The position numbers were made by a program, and so were the translations under genes. Under the pieces are notes generated by a model. That model did no database searches, was not told the origin of the DNA, and saw only the letters and a list, made by a program, of their open reading frames with translations. Source: Lachnospiraceae bacterium UBA5902 (GTDB taxonomy: Bacteria; Bacillota; Clostridia; Lachnospirales; Lachnospiraceae). Taken from it: DNA of 23,906 nt. Location: positions 1-23,906 of the forward strand of contig DJEI01000006.1 of assembly GCA_002431865.1 (NCBI GenBank), written 5' to 3'. Shown here one piece after another: positions 8,461 to 15,524 of this stretch (position 1 is its first letter; every line of letters starts with the position of its first letter).

Positions 8461-8532
8461 TTGCAAAATAGATTCTATATATATTTCGGGATTGATTCAT
8501 ACGATATACAATGTATTGAATCTATGTTGCAA
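8461..8532. repeat. Inverted repeat in the TetR-ABC intercistronic gap
   Basis: Arms TTGCAAAATAGATTC (8461-8475) and GAATCTATGTTGCAA (8518-8532) are complementary at 14 of 15 positions and enclose 42 nt. A second pairing, GATTCATAC with GTATTGAATC, overlaps the right arm and would compete with the long stem. No U-tract follows in the direction of transcription, so it is not a standard terminator. It may be an mRNA processing or stability element or a tiny mobile-element remnant. Confidence 0.6.
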
Positions 8533-8546
8533 TTGTCTGCGTTCAT

Positions 8547-9125
8547 TCAACTCTCCGTCGGCTTCTTGTCATACATGCTTCCGATCTTCATCTGTCTTAC
8601 GGTATCCGTCAGCAGTTGTTCAATCTGCTCCTCCGTAAATGCAACCGTTCCCGTTGCAACCATGCTGGCGATTCCATGTGTGAAGATCCACACCTTCAGA
8701 TGAAACGCCTCCTGTTCCTTCCTGTCATACCCGGTGAATTCTGCACCCTTTTCTAAGACCTGATTCCCCATGTTGTCTTTCTCGATAAATTCCGTTGGAG
8801 AGATCCTCGAATCCCCCATAAATAATATCTTGAAGAAATCCGGATAATCCTTCGCGAACCGGATATACGCAAGTCCCATGCCACGATACGCTTTTTCTTC
8901 CTTGGAGCCTCTGATCATATACGACTGGTATATCTTCTGGATATGTAAGATTGTCGCCTGCTTTAAGTCCTCCATGTTCTCAAACTGATAGAAGATTGGC
9001 TGAACCGAACATCCAAGCTCTTTCGCTACCCGCCTTGCATTAATTGCAGATAGGCCTTCTTTCTTCACGACAGCACTCGCTGCCTCTATGATATCTTCCT
9101 TCAGATACTTCGTTGCCCTTGGCAT
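8547..9125 (-). CDS. TetR/AcrR family transcriptional regulator
   Basis: 192 residues from ATG 9125 (MPRATKYLKEDIIEAAS). I preferred this over the ATG at 9137 because GGAGG lies 5 nt upstream of it. Residues ~8-55 form the TetR N-terminal helix-turn-helix, with recognition helix CSVQPIFYQFENMEDLK. The C-terminal part contains a TetR_C-like core (AYIRFAKDYPDFFKILFM). It is first in the cluster with the ABC exporter, so the likely role is local repressor of that exporter, released by the exported compound or a related signal. A near-palindrome suited to a TetR dimer overlaps the predicted start of transcription at 9148-9175. Confidence 0.9.
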   Translation of the reverse strand: MPRATKYLKEDIIEAASAVVKKEGLSAINARRVAKELGCSVQPIFYQFENMEDLKQATILHIQKIYQSYMIRGSKEEKAYRGMGLAYIRFAKDYPDFFKILFMGDSRISPTEFIEKDNMGNQVLEKGAEFTGYDRKEQEAFHLKVWIFTHGIASMVATGTVAFTEEQIEQLLTDTVRQMKIGSMYDKKPTES

Positions 9126-9147
9126 ATTGTCCTCCATATTTCGTTTT

Positions 9148-9175
9148 ATAACATTAGTTATGTAACTTTAGTTAT
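9148..9175. promoter_or_regulatory. Candidate TetR operator
   Basis: A 28-bp near-palindrome made of nested GTTA/TAAC blocks: outer ATAAC...GTTAT and inner AGTTA..TAACT. It lies immediately downstream of the predicted -10 and upstream of the regulator's ribosome binding site, so occupancy would block initiation. Two TTAGTTAT direct repeats overlap it. Location and symmetry fit autoregulation by the adjacent TetR protein; binding itself is inferred. Confidence 0.65.
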
Positions 9176-9204
9176 ATTATAGTGAACAAAAAAAGAAACG
9201 TCAA
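9176..9204 (-). promoter_or_regulatory. Promoter of the TetR-ABC operon
   Basis: Minus strand TTGACG (9199-9204), 17-nt spacer, TATAAT (9176-9181). The -35 hexamer lies inside the 3' arm of the terminator of the upstream metal-ATPase operon, so terminator and promoter physically overlap. Confidence 0.75.
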
Positions 9205-9265
9205 GCAGATATCGATGAAATGCAGCTACATTCCTGTCACCTGTACGTTCATCTGCCTGACGTTT
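9196..9265 (-). terminator. Terminator after the metal ATPase gene
   Basis: Arms at 9196-9210 and 9251-9265 (AAACGTCAAGCAGAT against ATCTGCCTGACGTTT) form a 15-bp stem. The one mismatch on the plus strand is a G-U pair in the minus-strand RNA. In the minus direction the stem is followed by TTTCTTTTTTTG, a good U-tract. The 40-nt loop is long. It begins 12 nt after the ATPase stop codon. Confidence 0.75.
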
Positions 9266-9277
9266 CCTTTTTCTTTT

Positions 9278-11353
9278 TTATAATACAAGATCCTTCATCG
9301 AATGCAGTCCAATTGCCAATGTCGACGTGTTGTGCATCAACGCCGAGGTTGTCGGCTGAATCACGCCTGCAACACCAAGCACGATCAGTCCGGTATTAAA
9401 TCCAACGATGGTTCTGTAATTCCGGCGGATTCGTCTTGTCAGTGCGGTACTGATCTTCCGCAATGTGATCAGTTCATTCAAGTTATCTGCACCAACGGTA
9501 ATATCCGCAATCTCCCGTGCAATCTCTGCACCATCGCTGATTGCAATACCGATATCCGCTGCCGAAAGAGCCGGTGAATCATTGATGCCATCGCCGATCA
9601 TGATAACCTTATGTCCCTCTGCCTTCGCACGCTCCACGTAGCTTGCCTTATCCTCTGGAAGTACCTCGGAATAATACTCATCCACGCCAACCTTCCGTGC
9701 GATTGCACAAGCTGTCCGCTCACTGTCTCCGGTCATCATAACAACCTTTGCAAATCCAAGCTCTTTCAGTGTCCGGATTACATCGGCTGCCTCATCACGG
9801 ATTGGATCTTCGATACAGATGACAGCCACCAGTCGTCCTTCGACCGCCATATACAGATGTGAATATTCCTCCGGCAGTGCATCGAACTTCTCCTGCATAC
9901 CTTCCGGAACCACACAGCCCTCATCTTCAAATACAAAATGATAGCTTCCGATAATTGTCTTTCTTCCTTCTACCGTAGTAGAAATACCATGTGCCACGAT
10001 ATAGGACACCTTCGAGTGAACCTCTTCATGTACCAGATTCTTTTCGCTTGCCGCATCGACAACTGCACGCGCCATCGAATGAGGGAAATGCTCCTCCAGA
10101 CATGCGGCGATCCGCAGCAGTTCATCGTTGCTCTCATCACAGAACGATACAACATCTACCACACGTGGGGTTGCTTTCGTCAGAGTTCCGGTCTTATCAA
10201 ATACGATCGTATCTGCTTCCGCCATCGCCTCTAAAAACTTGCCGCCCTTTACCGTGATGCTTGACTTGCTCGCCTGTCGGATTGCGGACAATACCGAAAT
10301 CGGCATTGCCAGCTTCAATGCACAAGAGAAATCAACCATCAATACAGACAGTGCTTTCGTCACATTTCGTGTGAAAAGATACGTTGCGGCTGTGCCAAGT
10401 AACGTATATGGTACAAGCTTGTCTGCCAGATGGGATGCCTTACTCTCCAGAGAAGATTTGAGCTTCTCGGATTCCTCAATCATCGTGACAACCTTCTCAT
10501 ACCGGCTCGAACCACCAACCTGACGTACACGGATGCAAAGCTCGCCTTCCTCCAGCACCGTGCCTGCATAAACATACGAATCTACCTGCTTATGTACCGG
10601 CAAAGGTTCGCCTGTCATCGACGCCTGATTGACCATCGCATCACCATCGACAACCGTTCCATCAAATGGAATCACATTTCCGACATGAACGACAATCTCA
10701 TCGTCCACATGAATAGACTCCGCAGACACCTGCACTTCCTGTCCGTCCTTCTTCAACCAGACTTTTCCGATATTCAAGGACATACTCCGTGCAAGATCAC
10801 CGACGGATTTCTTATGTGTCCACTCCTCTAAGATCTCACCAATTCCAAGCAGAAACATAATAGAGCCTGCCGTCTGGAAATCTCCACGGAACACGGATAC
10901 ACCGATTGCCGTGCCGTCCAGAACCGGAACCTCGATCTTTCGTTTTGCTAATGTTTTCAGTCCATTCGTGATGTATTTCACGGAACGGATGGCAGTCAGG
11001 GTGTTTGCGATCGGCATCGGTAAAAACATCCGGTTGATGAATCGCATTAAAACCTTGTCTACCAGTTTTTCTTTGTACTCTTCATTCACCTGTCTGCCTG
11101 AATTTGCAAGATAAGATTCCGGCACATCTGCCGTCTCATAACGGAACCGCCGGAGCGCTGTTATCATCGCTTCCCGGCTTCCCTCATAACAGACAACCGC
11201 ATCACAGGTCAAATGATTTACCTTCGCAAAACTGACATGTTTCATGCTGTCAAGATAATACTGAAGGATATCAGCTTCCCGATACGACATATTCTTCTGT
11301 ACAACATGAAAACGAATTCTGCCTCGTATTTCATGTTTAATCACAAATTTCAT
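9278..11353 (-). CDS. Heavy-metal translocating P-type ATPase (P1B-like, non-canonical metal motif)
   Basis: 691 residues from ATG 11353 (MKFVIKHEIRGRIRF). A TTG 13 codons upstream has no support. Visible motifs: actuator TGEP (247-250), phosphorylation site DKTGTLT (Asp386), HFPHS in the HP-motif region of the nucleotide domain, and GDGINDSPAL in the hinge. The membrane metal site, CPC or SPC in copper/zinc/cobalt pumps, reads SCALKL (343-348) with no proline between the cysteines. The N-terminal HMA-like domain lacks CxxC. Transported ion is therefore uncertain. The ATG lies inside the end of the DUF6110 gene (17-nt overlap), so the two are coupled. An inner-membrane efflux role for a transition metal is the family-level expectation. 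Confidence 0.88.
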   Translation of the reverse strand: MKFVIKHEIRGRIRFHVVQKNMSYREADILQYYLDSMKHVSFAKVNHLTCDAVVCYEGSREAMITALRRFRYETADVPESYLANSGRQVNEEYKEKLVDKVLMRFINRMFLPMPIANTLTAIRSVKYITNGLKTLAKRKIEVPVLDGTAIGVSVFRGDFQTAGSIMFLLGIGEILEEWTHKKSVGDLARSMSLNIGKVWLKKDGQEVQVSAESIHVDDEIVVHVGNVIPFDGTVVDGDAMVNQASMTGEPLPVHKQVDSYVYAGTVLEEGELCIRVRQVGGSSRYEKVVTMIEESEKLKSSLESKASHLADKLVPYTLLGTAATYLFTRNVTKALSVLMVDFSCALKLAMPISVLSAIRQASKSSITVKGGKFLEAMAEADTIVFDKTGTLTKATPRVVDVVSFCDESNDELLRIAACLEEHFPHSMARAVVDAASEKNLVHEEVHSKVSYIVAHGISTTVEGRKTIIGSYHFVFEDEGCVVPEGMQEKFDALPEEYSHLYMAVEGRLVAVICIEDPIRDEAADVIRTLKELGFAKVVMMTGDSERTACAIARKVGVDEYYSEVLPEDKASYVERAKAEGHKVIMIGDGINDSPALSAADIGIAISDGAEIAREIADITVGADNLNELITLRKISTALTRRIRRNYRTIVGFNTGLIVLGVAGVIQPTTSALMHNTSTLAIGLHSMKDLVL

Positions 11354-11651
11354 TTTCTGTCGCCTGCTCCTCTGCTTCTGCTTCGTCCTCAACTACCTGT
11401 GCCTCAGCTTCAATCTTGCGGTCTGCGTTGATCTGCTTTGCCTCTGCATAGATGTCGCTTGCATTCTCCTGTACATTGGTCACAGTCTTCATGATGCAGT
11501 CCTTTGCACGAAGGACAGCGGCTGTACCATGCGAGTAAACCTTCTTTGCATCACGGCTTGCCAAAAGCTTGATTCCTGCTGTTCCAAATAATACTCCTGC
11601 TGCAAAAATTCCTGTTTTCTTTCCATTGATCTTCTTAAAAATGTTTGACAT
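11337..11651 (-). CDS. DUF6110-like small membrane-associated protein
   Basis: 104 residues: a short charged start (MSNIFKKINGKKTG), one membrane-seeking segment (IFAAGVLFGTAGIKLLAS, ~15-32), then a helical, highly charged tail ending in a Glu/Ala-rich stretch. This matches the DUF6110 proteins commonly encoded beside P-type ATPases in Clostridia. Function is unknown; a regulatory or accessory role to the pump is inferred only from the 17-nt overlap with its gene. AAGGAGG lies 7 nt before the ATG. It is the first gene of the metal-ATPase operon, behind a dyad-containing promoter. Confidence 0.75.
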   Translation of the reverse strand: MSNIFKKINGKKTGIFAAGVLFGTAGIKLLASRDAKKVYSHGTAAVLRAKDCIMKTVTNVQENASDIYAEAKQINADRKIEAEAQVVEDEAEAEEQATENEICD

Positions 11652-11694
11652 ATCTGCTTCCTCCTTGCATATTTATATAAATTTTCTAAAAGTA

Positions 11695-11725
11695 AAGTAT
11701 AGCATACTTATGTACTTTAATACAA
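11695..11725 (-). promoter_or_regulatory. Promoter and dyad operator of the DUF6110-ATPase operon
   Basis: Minus strand TTGTAT (11720-11725), 18-nt spacer, TATACT (11696-11701). A perfect dyad, AAGTAT-AGC-ATACTT (11695-11709), sits on the -10, with outer AAAGTA/TACTTT half-sites around it. Its place is right for a metal-sensing repressor, but no such regulator is encoded nearby and the dyad does not match a consensus I know. Confidence 0.55.
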
Positions 11726-11772
11726 GAAATATGTCTACTTTTTTGCAAATTTGCAAGTTTTTTGCAAGTCAT

Positions 11773-12315
11773 TTACCAGTCCCGACCAAGCTTGCTGCAT
11801 GCGGATATCACACTGTCCACACCCAATATCACAAGGTATGTGCCGATCAAAAATGCAACCGAGAACAACGCGATCTGCGGCCAGAATATCATCAATACAC
11901 CTAAGATCAGGCCGATCACATTGATGCACAGTGTGAAGTAAAAATATCTGCCTCTGTACAAGCTTCGGATATAGTCGAGATGACAGAGCTTCGATATACT
12001 GTGTGCAATAAACCACAGCGGCAACAGTAATGTCACAACCAGTTCACCAATATGCGGATATAACATCAACGCCAGACCGGTGATCACACTCAGTACACCT
12101 GTGACCAATGCAATACACGGGGCAAATCCGATATAACGTTCAGTCTTCGCATAGAAGATAATATCCGTAATACCAGTCACAGTCGCCATCACGCCATAGA
12201 AGATCGTGATCCACCGCAGGATACCACTTGGAGATATCATGGATAAAGCTCCAAGGATTATAAGCAGGATACCCTCGATCAGTTTCAGCCATCCATAGCC
12301 CGTGTATCTTTTCAT
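11773..12315 (-). CDS. DUF308 (HdeD-like) membrane protein
   Basis: 180 residues with six hydrophobic segments in three pairs (about 9-27, 32-52, 62-85, 88-108, 124-145, 147-168). This is typical of the DUF308/HdeD family; E. coli HdeD is linked to acid resistance, but function in Firmicutes is not established. Its ATG overlaps the FtsH stop (ATGA), and a strong AAGGAGGAG site lies in the end of ftsH, so the two are translationally coupled. Coupling to a membrane protease suggests either a substrate/partner relation or simply co-regulation in membrane stress. Confidence 0.82.
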   Translation of the reverse strand: MKRYTGYGWLKLIEGILLIILGALSMISPSGILRWITIFYGVMATVTGITDIIFYAKTERYIGFAPCIALVTGVLSVITGLALMLYPHIGELVVTLLLPLWFIAHSISKLCHLDYIRSLYRGRYFYFTLCINVIGLILGVLMIFWPQIALFSVAFLIGTYLVILGVDSVISACSKLGRDW

Positions 12316-14147
12316 AGATTGGCTCCTCCTTCCTTGTGCAGGATCTCCATAAATTCATCGCCGGTAATTGTCTCCTTCTCATAAAGATGCATCGCCAGAA
12401 CATCCAGCAGACGCTTGTTGTCAACAAGCATTTTCTTCGCCTTCTCATGCTGCGCGCGCACTAACTCAACAACCTTCCGGTCAATCTCCTTCTGTGTATC
12501 TACCGAACAGCAAAGGGACGTATCGCCACCGAGATACTGGTTTTCCACCGTCTCCATTGCGACCATATCGAACTCCTCGCTCATACCGTAGCGGGTAATC
12601 ATTGCACGCGCCAGCTTCGTTGCCTGCTCGATATCATTCGAAGCGCCGGTCGTAATCTCGCCACACGCCACTTCCTCTGCGGCACGTCCACCAGTGAGTG
12701 TTGCGATCTTGTTCTCGATCTCTTCCTTCGTCATCAGGTACTTATCGCCCTGCTCGACCTGCATCGTATAACCGAGCGCACCGGATGTACGCGGAATGAT
12801 CGTAATCTTCTGTACCGGTGCAGAATGGCTCTGCAAAGCAGCAACTAACGCATGTCCGACCTCGTGATATGCAACCGTCTTTTTCTCTTTGTCAGAAAGT
12901 ACGGCATTCTTCTTCTGATAACCGGCGATTACAACCTCAACACTTTCTTCCAGATCTGCCTCGGTTACAAATGTCCGGTTTGAACGGACGGCACGAAGTG
13001 CGCCCTCATTGATAATATTCGCAAGCTCGGCGCCTGACGCCCCCGATGCCATACGTGCAATCGTATGGAAATCTACATCATCGCCAACCTTGATCTTTCT
13101 CGCATGTACCTTGAGGATTGCCTCACGGCCTTTCAGGTCAGGCAGTTCTACCGGTACCCTCCGGTCAAAACGTCCCGGTCTGGTCAGTGCCGGATCAAGG
13201 GATTCCGGACGGTTCGTTGCCGCCAGAATAATAACTCCATTGTTGCCTTCAAATCCATCCATCTCTGTTAAGAGCTGGTTCAATGTCTGCTCCCGCTCAT
13301 CGTTGCCGCCGTACTTGCCGCTGTCACGCTTCTTACCGATCGCATCAATCTCATCGATAAATACGATACAAGGGGCTTTCTCCTTTGCCTGCTTGAACAG
13401 GTCACGCACCTTTGATGCACCCATACCGACAAACATCTCGACGAACTCAGAACCGGAGATTGAGAAGAACGGTACATTTGCCTCACCGGCAACCGCCTTC
13501 GCAAGCATTGTCTTACCAGTTCCCGGAGGGCCGACTAACAAAAGTCCCTTCGGCATAGACGCACCAACATCCGTGTATTTCTTCGGATTGTGCAGATAAT
13601 CAACAATCTCTGCCAGATTTTCCTTTGCCTCATCCTCGCCGGCAACATCCGTAAAATGGATTCCTTCGGTCGACTGCACATACACCTTCGCGTTGCTCTT
13701 TCCGCCCATACCGAACATCATGGAATTCTTACCGCCTGCCTGTTCCATCATCTTCTTGGCAAGGAATCTTCCAAGAATCCAGAACAGCAGAAGCGGCAGG
13801 ACAACCGACATCAGAAAACTCATAAATGGGGATGTCTTCGTTTCAATCTCCTTTGAGAACTTCGCGCCGCTGTCATACAACCGCTGTGTCAGATCATCGT
13901 CCGGCATAAGTCCGGTCTTATAAATCGTACTCTCCGCCTTATCTGTAAATGTAATCTGTGTGCTGTCAATCTGCACCTGACCGATATCCTTATCCTCGGT
14001 CATCTTCATAAATGTTCCGTAATCAACTTCCTTTACCTGTCGCTCTGCCAGCATTGGGGTGATAAATAAATTAAACACCAGCAATACTACCAGCACGATT
14101 CCATAATAAAAGATCAACGGACGTTTTGGTGATTTTACTTCTTTCAT
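12312..14147 (-). CDS. ftsH: ATP-dependent zinc metalloprotease FtsH
   Basis: 611 residues, full length. Two membrane segments (about 11-32 and 108-127) flank a small extracytoplasmic domain. The AAA+ module has Walker A GPPGTGKT (206-213), pore loop FVGMGA (239-244), Walker B VFIDEID (262-268) and the second region of homology ending in RPGRFDR (323-329). The zinc site HEVGH (428-432), with Asp505 as probable third ligand, marks the protease domain. FtsH hexamers degrade membrane and short-lived cytosolic proteins. AAAGGAG lies 9 nt before the ATG. The usual neighbours tilS and hpt are absent; instead a palindromic element and a ketopantoate-reductase-like gene lie upstream and a DUF308 gene overlaps downstream. 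Possibly one of several FtsH paralogues. Confidence 0.97.
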   Translation of the reverse strand: MKEVKSPKRPLIFYYGIVLVVLLVFNLFITPMLAERQVKEVDYGTFMKMTEDKDIGQVQIDSTQITFTDKAESTIYKTGLMPDDDLTQRLYDSGAKFSKEIETKTSPFMSFLMSVVLPLLLFWILGRFLAKKMMEQAGGKNSMMFGMGGKSNAKVYVQSTEGIHFTDVAGEDEAKENLAEIVDYLHNPKKYTDVGASMPKGLLLVGPPGTGKTMLAKAVAGEANVPFFSISGSEFVEMFVGMGASKVRDLFKQAKEKAPCIVFIDEIDAIGKKRDSGKYGGNDEREQTLNQLLTEMDGFEGNNGVIILAATNRPESLDPALTRPGRFDRRVPVELPDLKGREAILKVHARKIKVGDDVDFHTIARMASGASGAELANIINEGALRAVRSNRTFVTEADLEESVEVVIAGYQKKNAVLSDKEKKTVAYHEVGHALVAALQSHSAPVQKITIIPRTSGALGYTMQVEQGDKYLMTKEEIENKIATLTGGRAAEEVACGEITTGASNDIEQATKLARAMITRYGMSEEFDMVAMETVENQYLGGDTSLCCSVDTQKEIDRKVVELVRAQHEKAKKMLVDNKRLLDVLAMHLYEKETITGDEFMEILHKEGGANL

Positions 14148-14174
14148 CTGTTATGCTCCTTTCATTCTGTTTCC

Positions 14175-14450
14175 CAACGAATTAGACAATTCGATACATA
14201 TGCAAGGATGAAGATTCATTTCATATGCGATGAATTGAAACCAAGAAATTCTAGATATTCTGATATACATTTGTATATCGTACGCAGCCGTCGTCAATTC
14301 GCCATCCATGGCTCAATGACGACTTGTTTGAACATCGTGTTCAAACACTGCTGATGTTCACAGAATATCAAGAATTTCTAACTTTCAATCATATGCATAT
14401 TTCATGAATTTTCATCCTTGCATATGTAGTTCAAATCGTCTAATTCGTTG
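14175..14450. repeat. 276-bp palindromic multi-hairpin element (MITE-like or structured RNA)
   Basis: The whole ftsH upstream gap is filled by one large imperfect palindrome. Arms of about 88-90 nt (14175-14262 and 14361-14450) begin and end with a perfect 13-bp inverted repeat, CAACGAATTAGAC/GTCTAATTCGTTG. They include ATATGCAAGGATGAA/TTCATCCTTGCATAT and GATATTCTG/CAGAATATC. The 98-nt centre holds three more hairpins: GATATAC/GTATATC (14262-14279), GTCGTCA/TGACGAC with inner GCCA/TGGC (14290-14323), and GTTTGAACA/TGTTCAAAC (14326-14346). No ORF and no obvious target-site duplication. A miniature inverted-repeat element is the first reading; a structured RNA in the ftsH leader is the alternative. 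Confidence 0.8.
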
Positions 14451-14464
14451 TGTAATCATACATC

Positions 14465-15382
14465 TTACTCTCCGCATTTTTCCTTCACTGCCTTGATGAT
14501 CATCTCGTAGTTCGGCATCTCTACTCCATATTGTTCTCCAAGACGAAGCGGCTCATACAACAGTCCATCGATTTCCGATGGTTTTCCTGCCCAGATATCG
14601 CGCTGCATGGAGGTCGAAGCCTCCGGTGCCAGCGCATCTAAAATATCCAGATTCGTCTTCTCAATATCAACCAAAAATGGAATTCCCATTGCCGTTGCAA
14701 GCGCGTCGATCTCCTTCATGCACCGAATTAACAGCATCCGCTCTTCGCCCGCACGCTGGAACGTTTCGGCTTTTGCGTCATAATACAGACCGCAGGCTGC
14801 CATTGGCGACACATATGCGTATTTCTGAAATGCATCCCGCTCAATCTGGTCGGAAAGCACCGCATCGATACCTGCCGCCTTTAACTCCTGTTCTAATAGG
14901 AACATCTTCCGGCAAAGCTCCTGTCCCTTCCGTGCGCCAAATACGATACGGAAGATATCACCTTTCTGCAGGATCACACCCGGCTCCTTGACCTCCGCCG
15001 CAATGTAGATACAGCCATCAACAACGGTTGCATCCGGCAACTCCTGCTGCAGCTTCGCACCGGTTCCGTAGATATTCAGGATCGGAACGATCAACGTCTC
15101 CGCATCACTATGTTCTCTCAAAAATGGAATGATATCCGGAATCGAATATCCTTTGACACACACAAACAGGACATCCGGAATCTCCGCATATCCTGTCTCA
15201 TCAACTGCCTTTATATCTGCCACAGCAAATGTCCGGCTTGGTGACTCCACACATATACCATGTTCTTTGATTGCTGCAAGATGCGCACCACGCGCAATCA
15301 ATGTCACATCCTGTCCAGCTCTTGCTAAAAATGCGCCGATGCTTCCGCCGCATCCACCAGCTCCTACAATTGCGTATTTCAT
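14465..15382 (-). CDS. Ketopantoate reductase family protein (ApbA/PanE-like)
   Basis: 305 residues. The N-terminal Rossmann fold opens with YAIVGAGGCGGSIGAFLA, and the IARGAHLAAIK segment contributes Arg31 for NADPH preference. Lys187 in ERDAFQKYAY and the TSMQRDIWAGKPSEIDGL block (~257-274) occupy the catalytic positions of ketopantoate reductases. The conventional role is NADPH-dependent reduction of 2-dehydropantoate for coenzyme A synthesis. Many Firmicutes paralogues act on other 2-oxo acids, and no panB/panC/panD is nearby, so I do not assign panE. The ATG is fixed by an in-frame stop (TAG) two codons upstream. The ribosome binding site lies beyond a small hairpin. Confidence 0.88.
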   Translation of the reverse strand: MKYAIVGAGGCGGSIGAFLARAGQDVTLIARGAHLAAIKEHGICVESPSRTFAVADIKAVDETGYAEIPDVLFVCVKGYSIPDIIPFLREHSDAETLIVPILNIYGTGAKLQQELPDATVVDGCIYIAAEVKEPGVILQKGDIFRIVFGARKGQELCRKMFLLEQELKAAGIDAVLSDQIERDAFQKYAYVSPMAACGLYYDAKAETFQRAGEERMLLIRCMKEIDALATAMGIPFLVDIEKTNLDILDALAPEASTSMQRDIWAGKPSEIDGLLYEPLRLGEQYGVEMPNYEMIIKAVKEKCGE

Positions 15383-15390
15383 ATACTATC

Positions 15391-15417
15391 TGCCACGTGC
15401 CCCGTGGCATCTCCTTT
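15391..15417 (-). promoter_or_regulatory. Shine-Dalgarno separated from the start by a hairpin
   Basis: AAAGGAG (15411-15417) is the only good ribosome binding site before the reductase ATG at 15382, but it lies 28 nt upstream. In between, TGCCACG (15391-15397) and CGTGGCA (15403-15409) form a 7-bp GC-rich hairpin with a 5-nt loop. With its 19 nt folded away, the effective spacing becomes 9 nt, within the normal range. This resembles the hairpin-bridged start of phage T4 gene 38. Confidence 0.65.
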
Positions 15418-15440
15418 CTTACCCTTTTCATTATTCTACC

Positions 15441-15471
15441 AAATCTGTGATACATATTCTATAACAGATTT
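15441..15471. promoter_or_regulatory. 31-bp dyad upstream of the reductase gene
   Basis: AAATCTGT (15441-15448) and ACAGATTT (15464-15471) are perfect inverted arms around a 15-nt centre that itself contains ATA/TAT. A second small palindrome, GTTTTG-TGAA-CAAAAC, lies at 15478-15493. Neither is followed by a U-tract leftwards, so an operator is more likely than a terminator. No matching regulator was identified. Confidence 0.4.
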
Positions 15472-15524
15472 ATGTTTGTTTTGTGAACAAAACCGTTATT
15501 TGAATAATTTTAGAATAAATATCA

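Noticed and set aside
11742..11767. Three TTTGCAA repeats after the DUF308 gene
   Set aside because: They can fold into TTGCAAATTTGCAA but without a U-tract on the minus strand; probably A/T-rich coincidence, so not called a terminator or iteron.
14160..14465. Target-site duplication around the 276-bp palindrome
   Set aside because: The flanks (CTGTTTCC on the left, TGTAATCA on the right) share no convincing direct repeat, so mobility is not proven from this copy.
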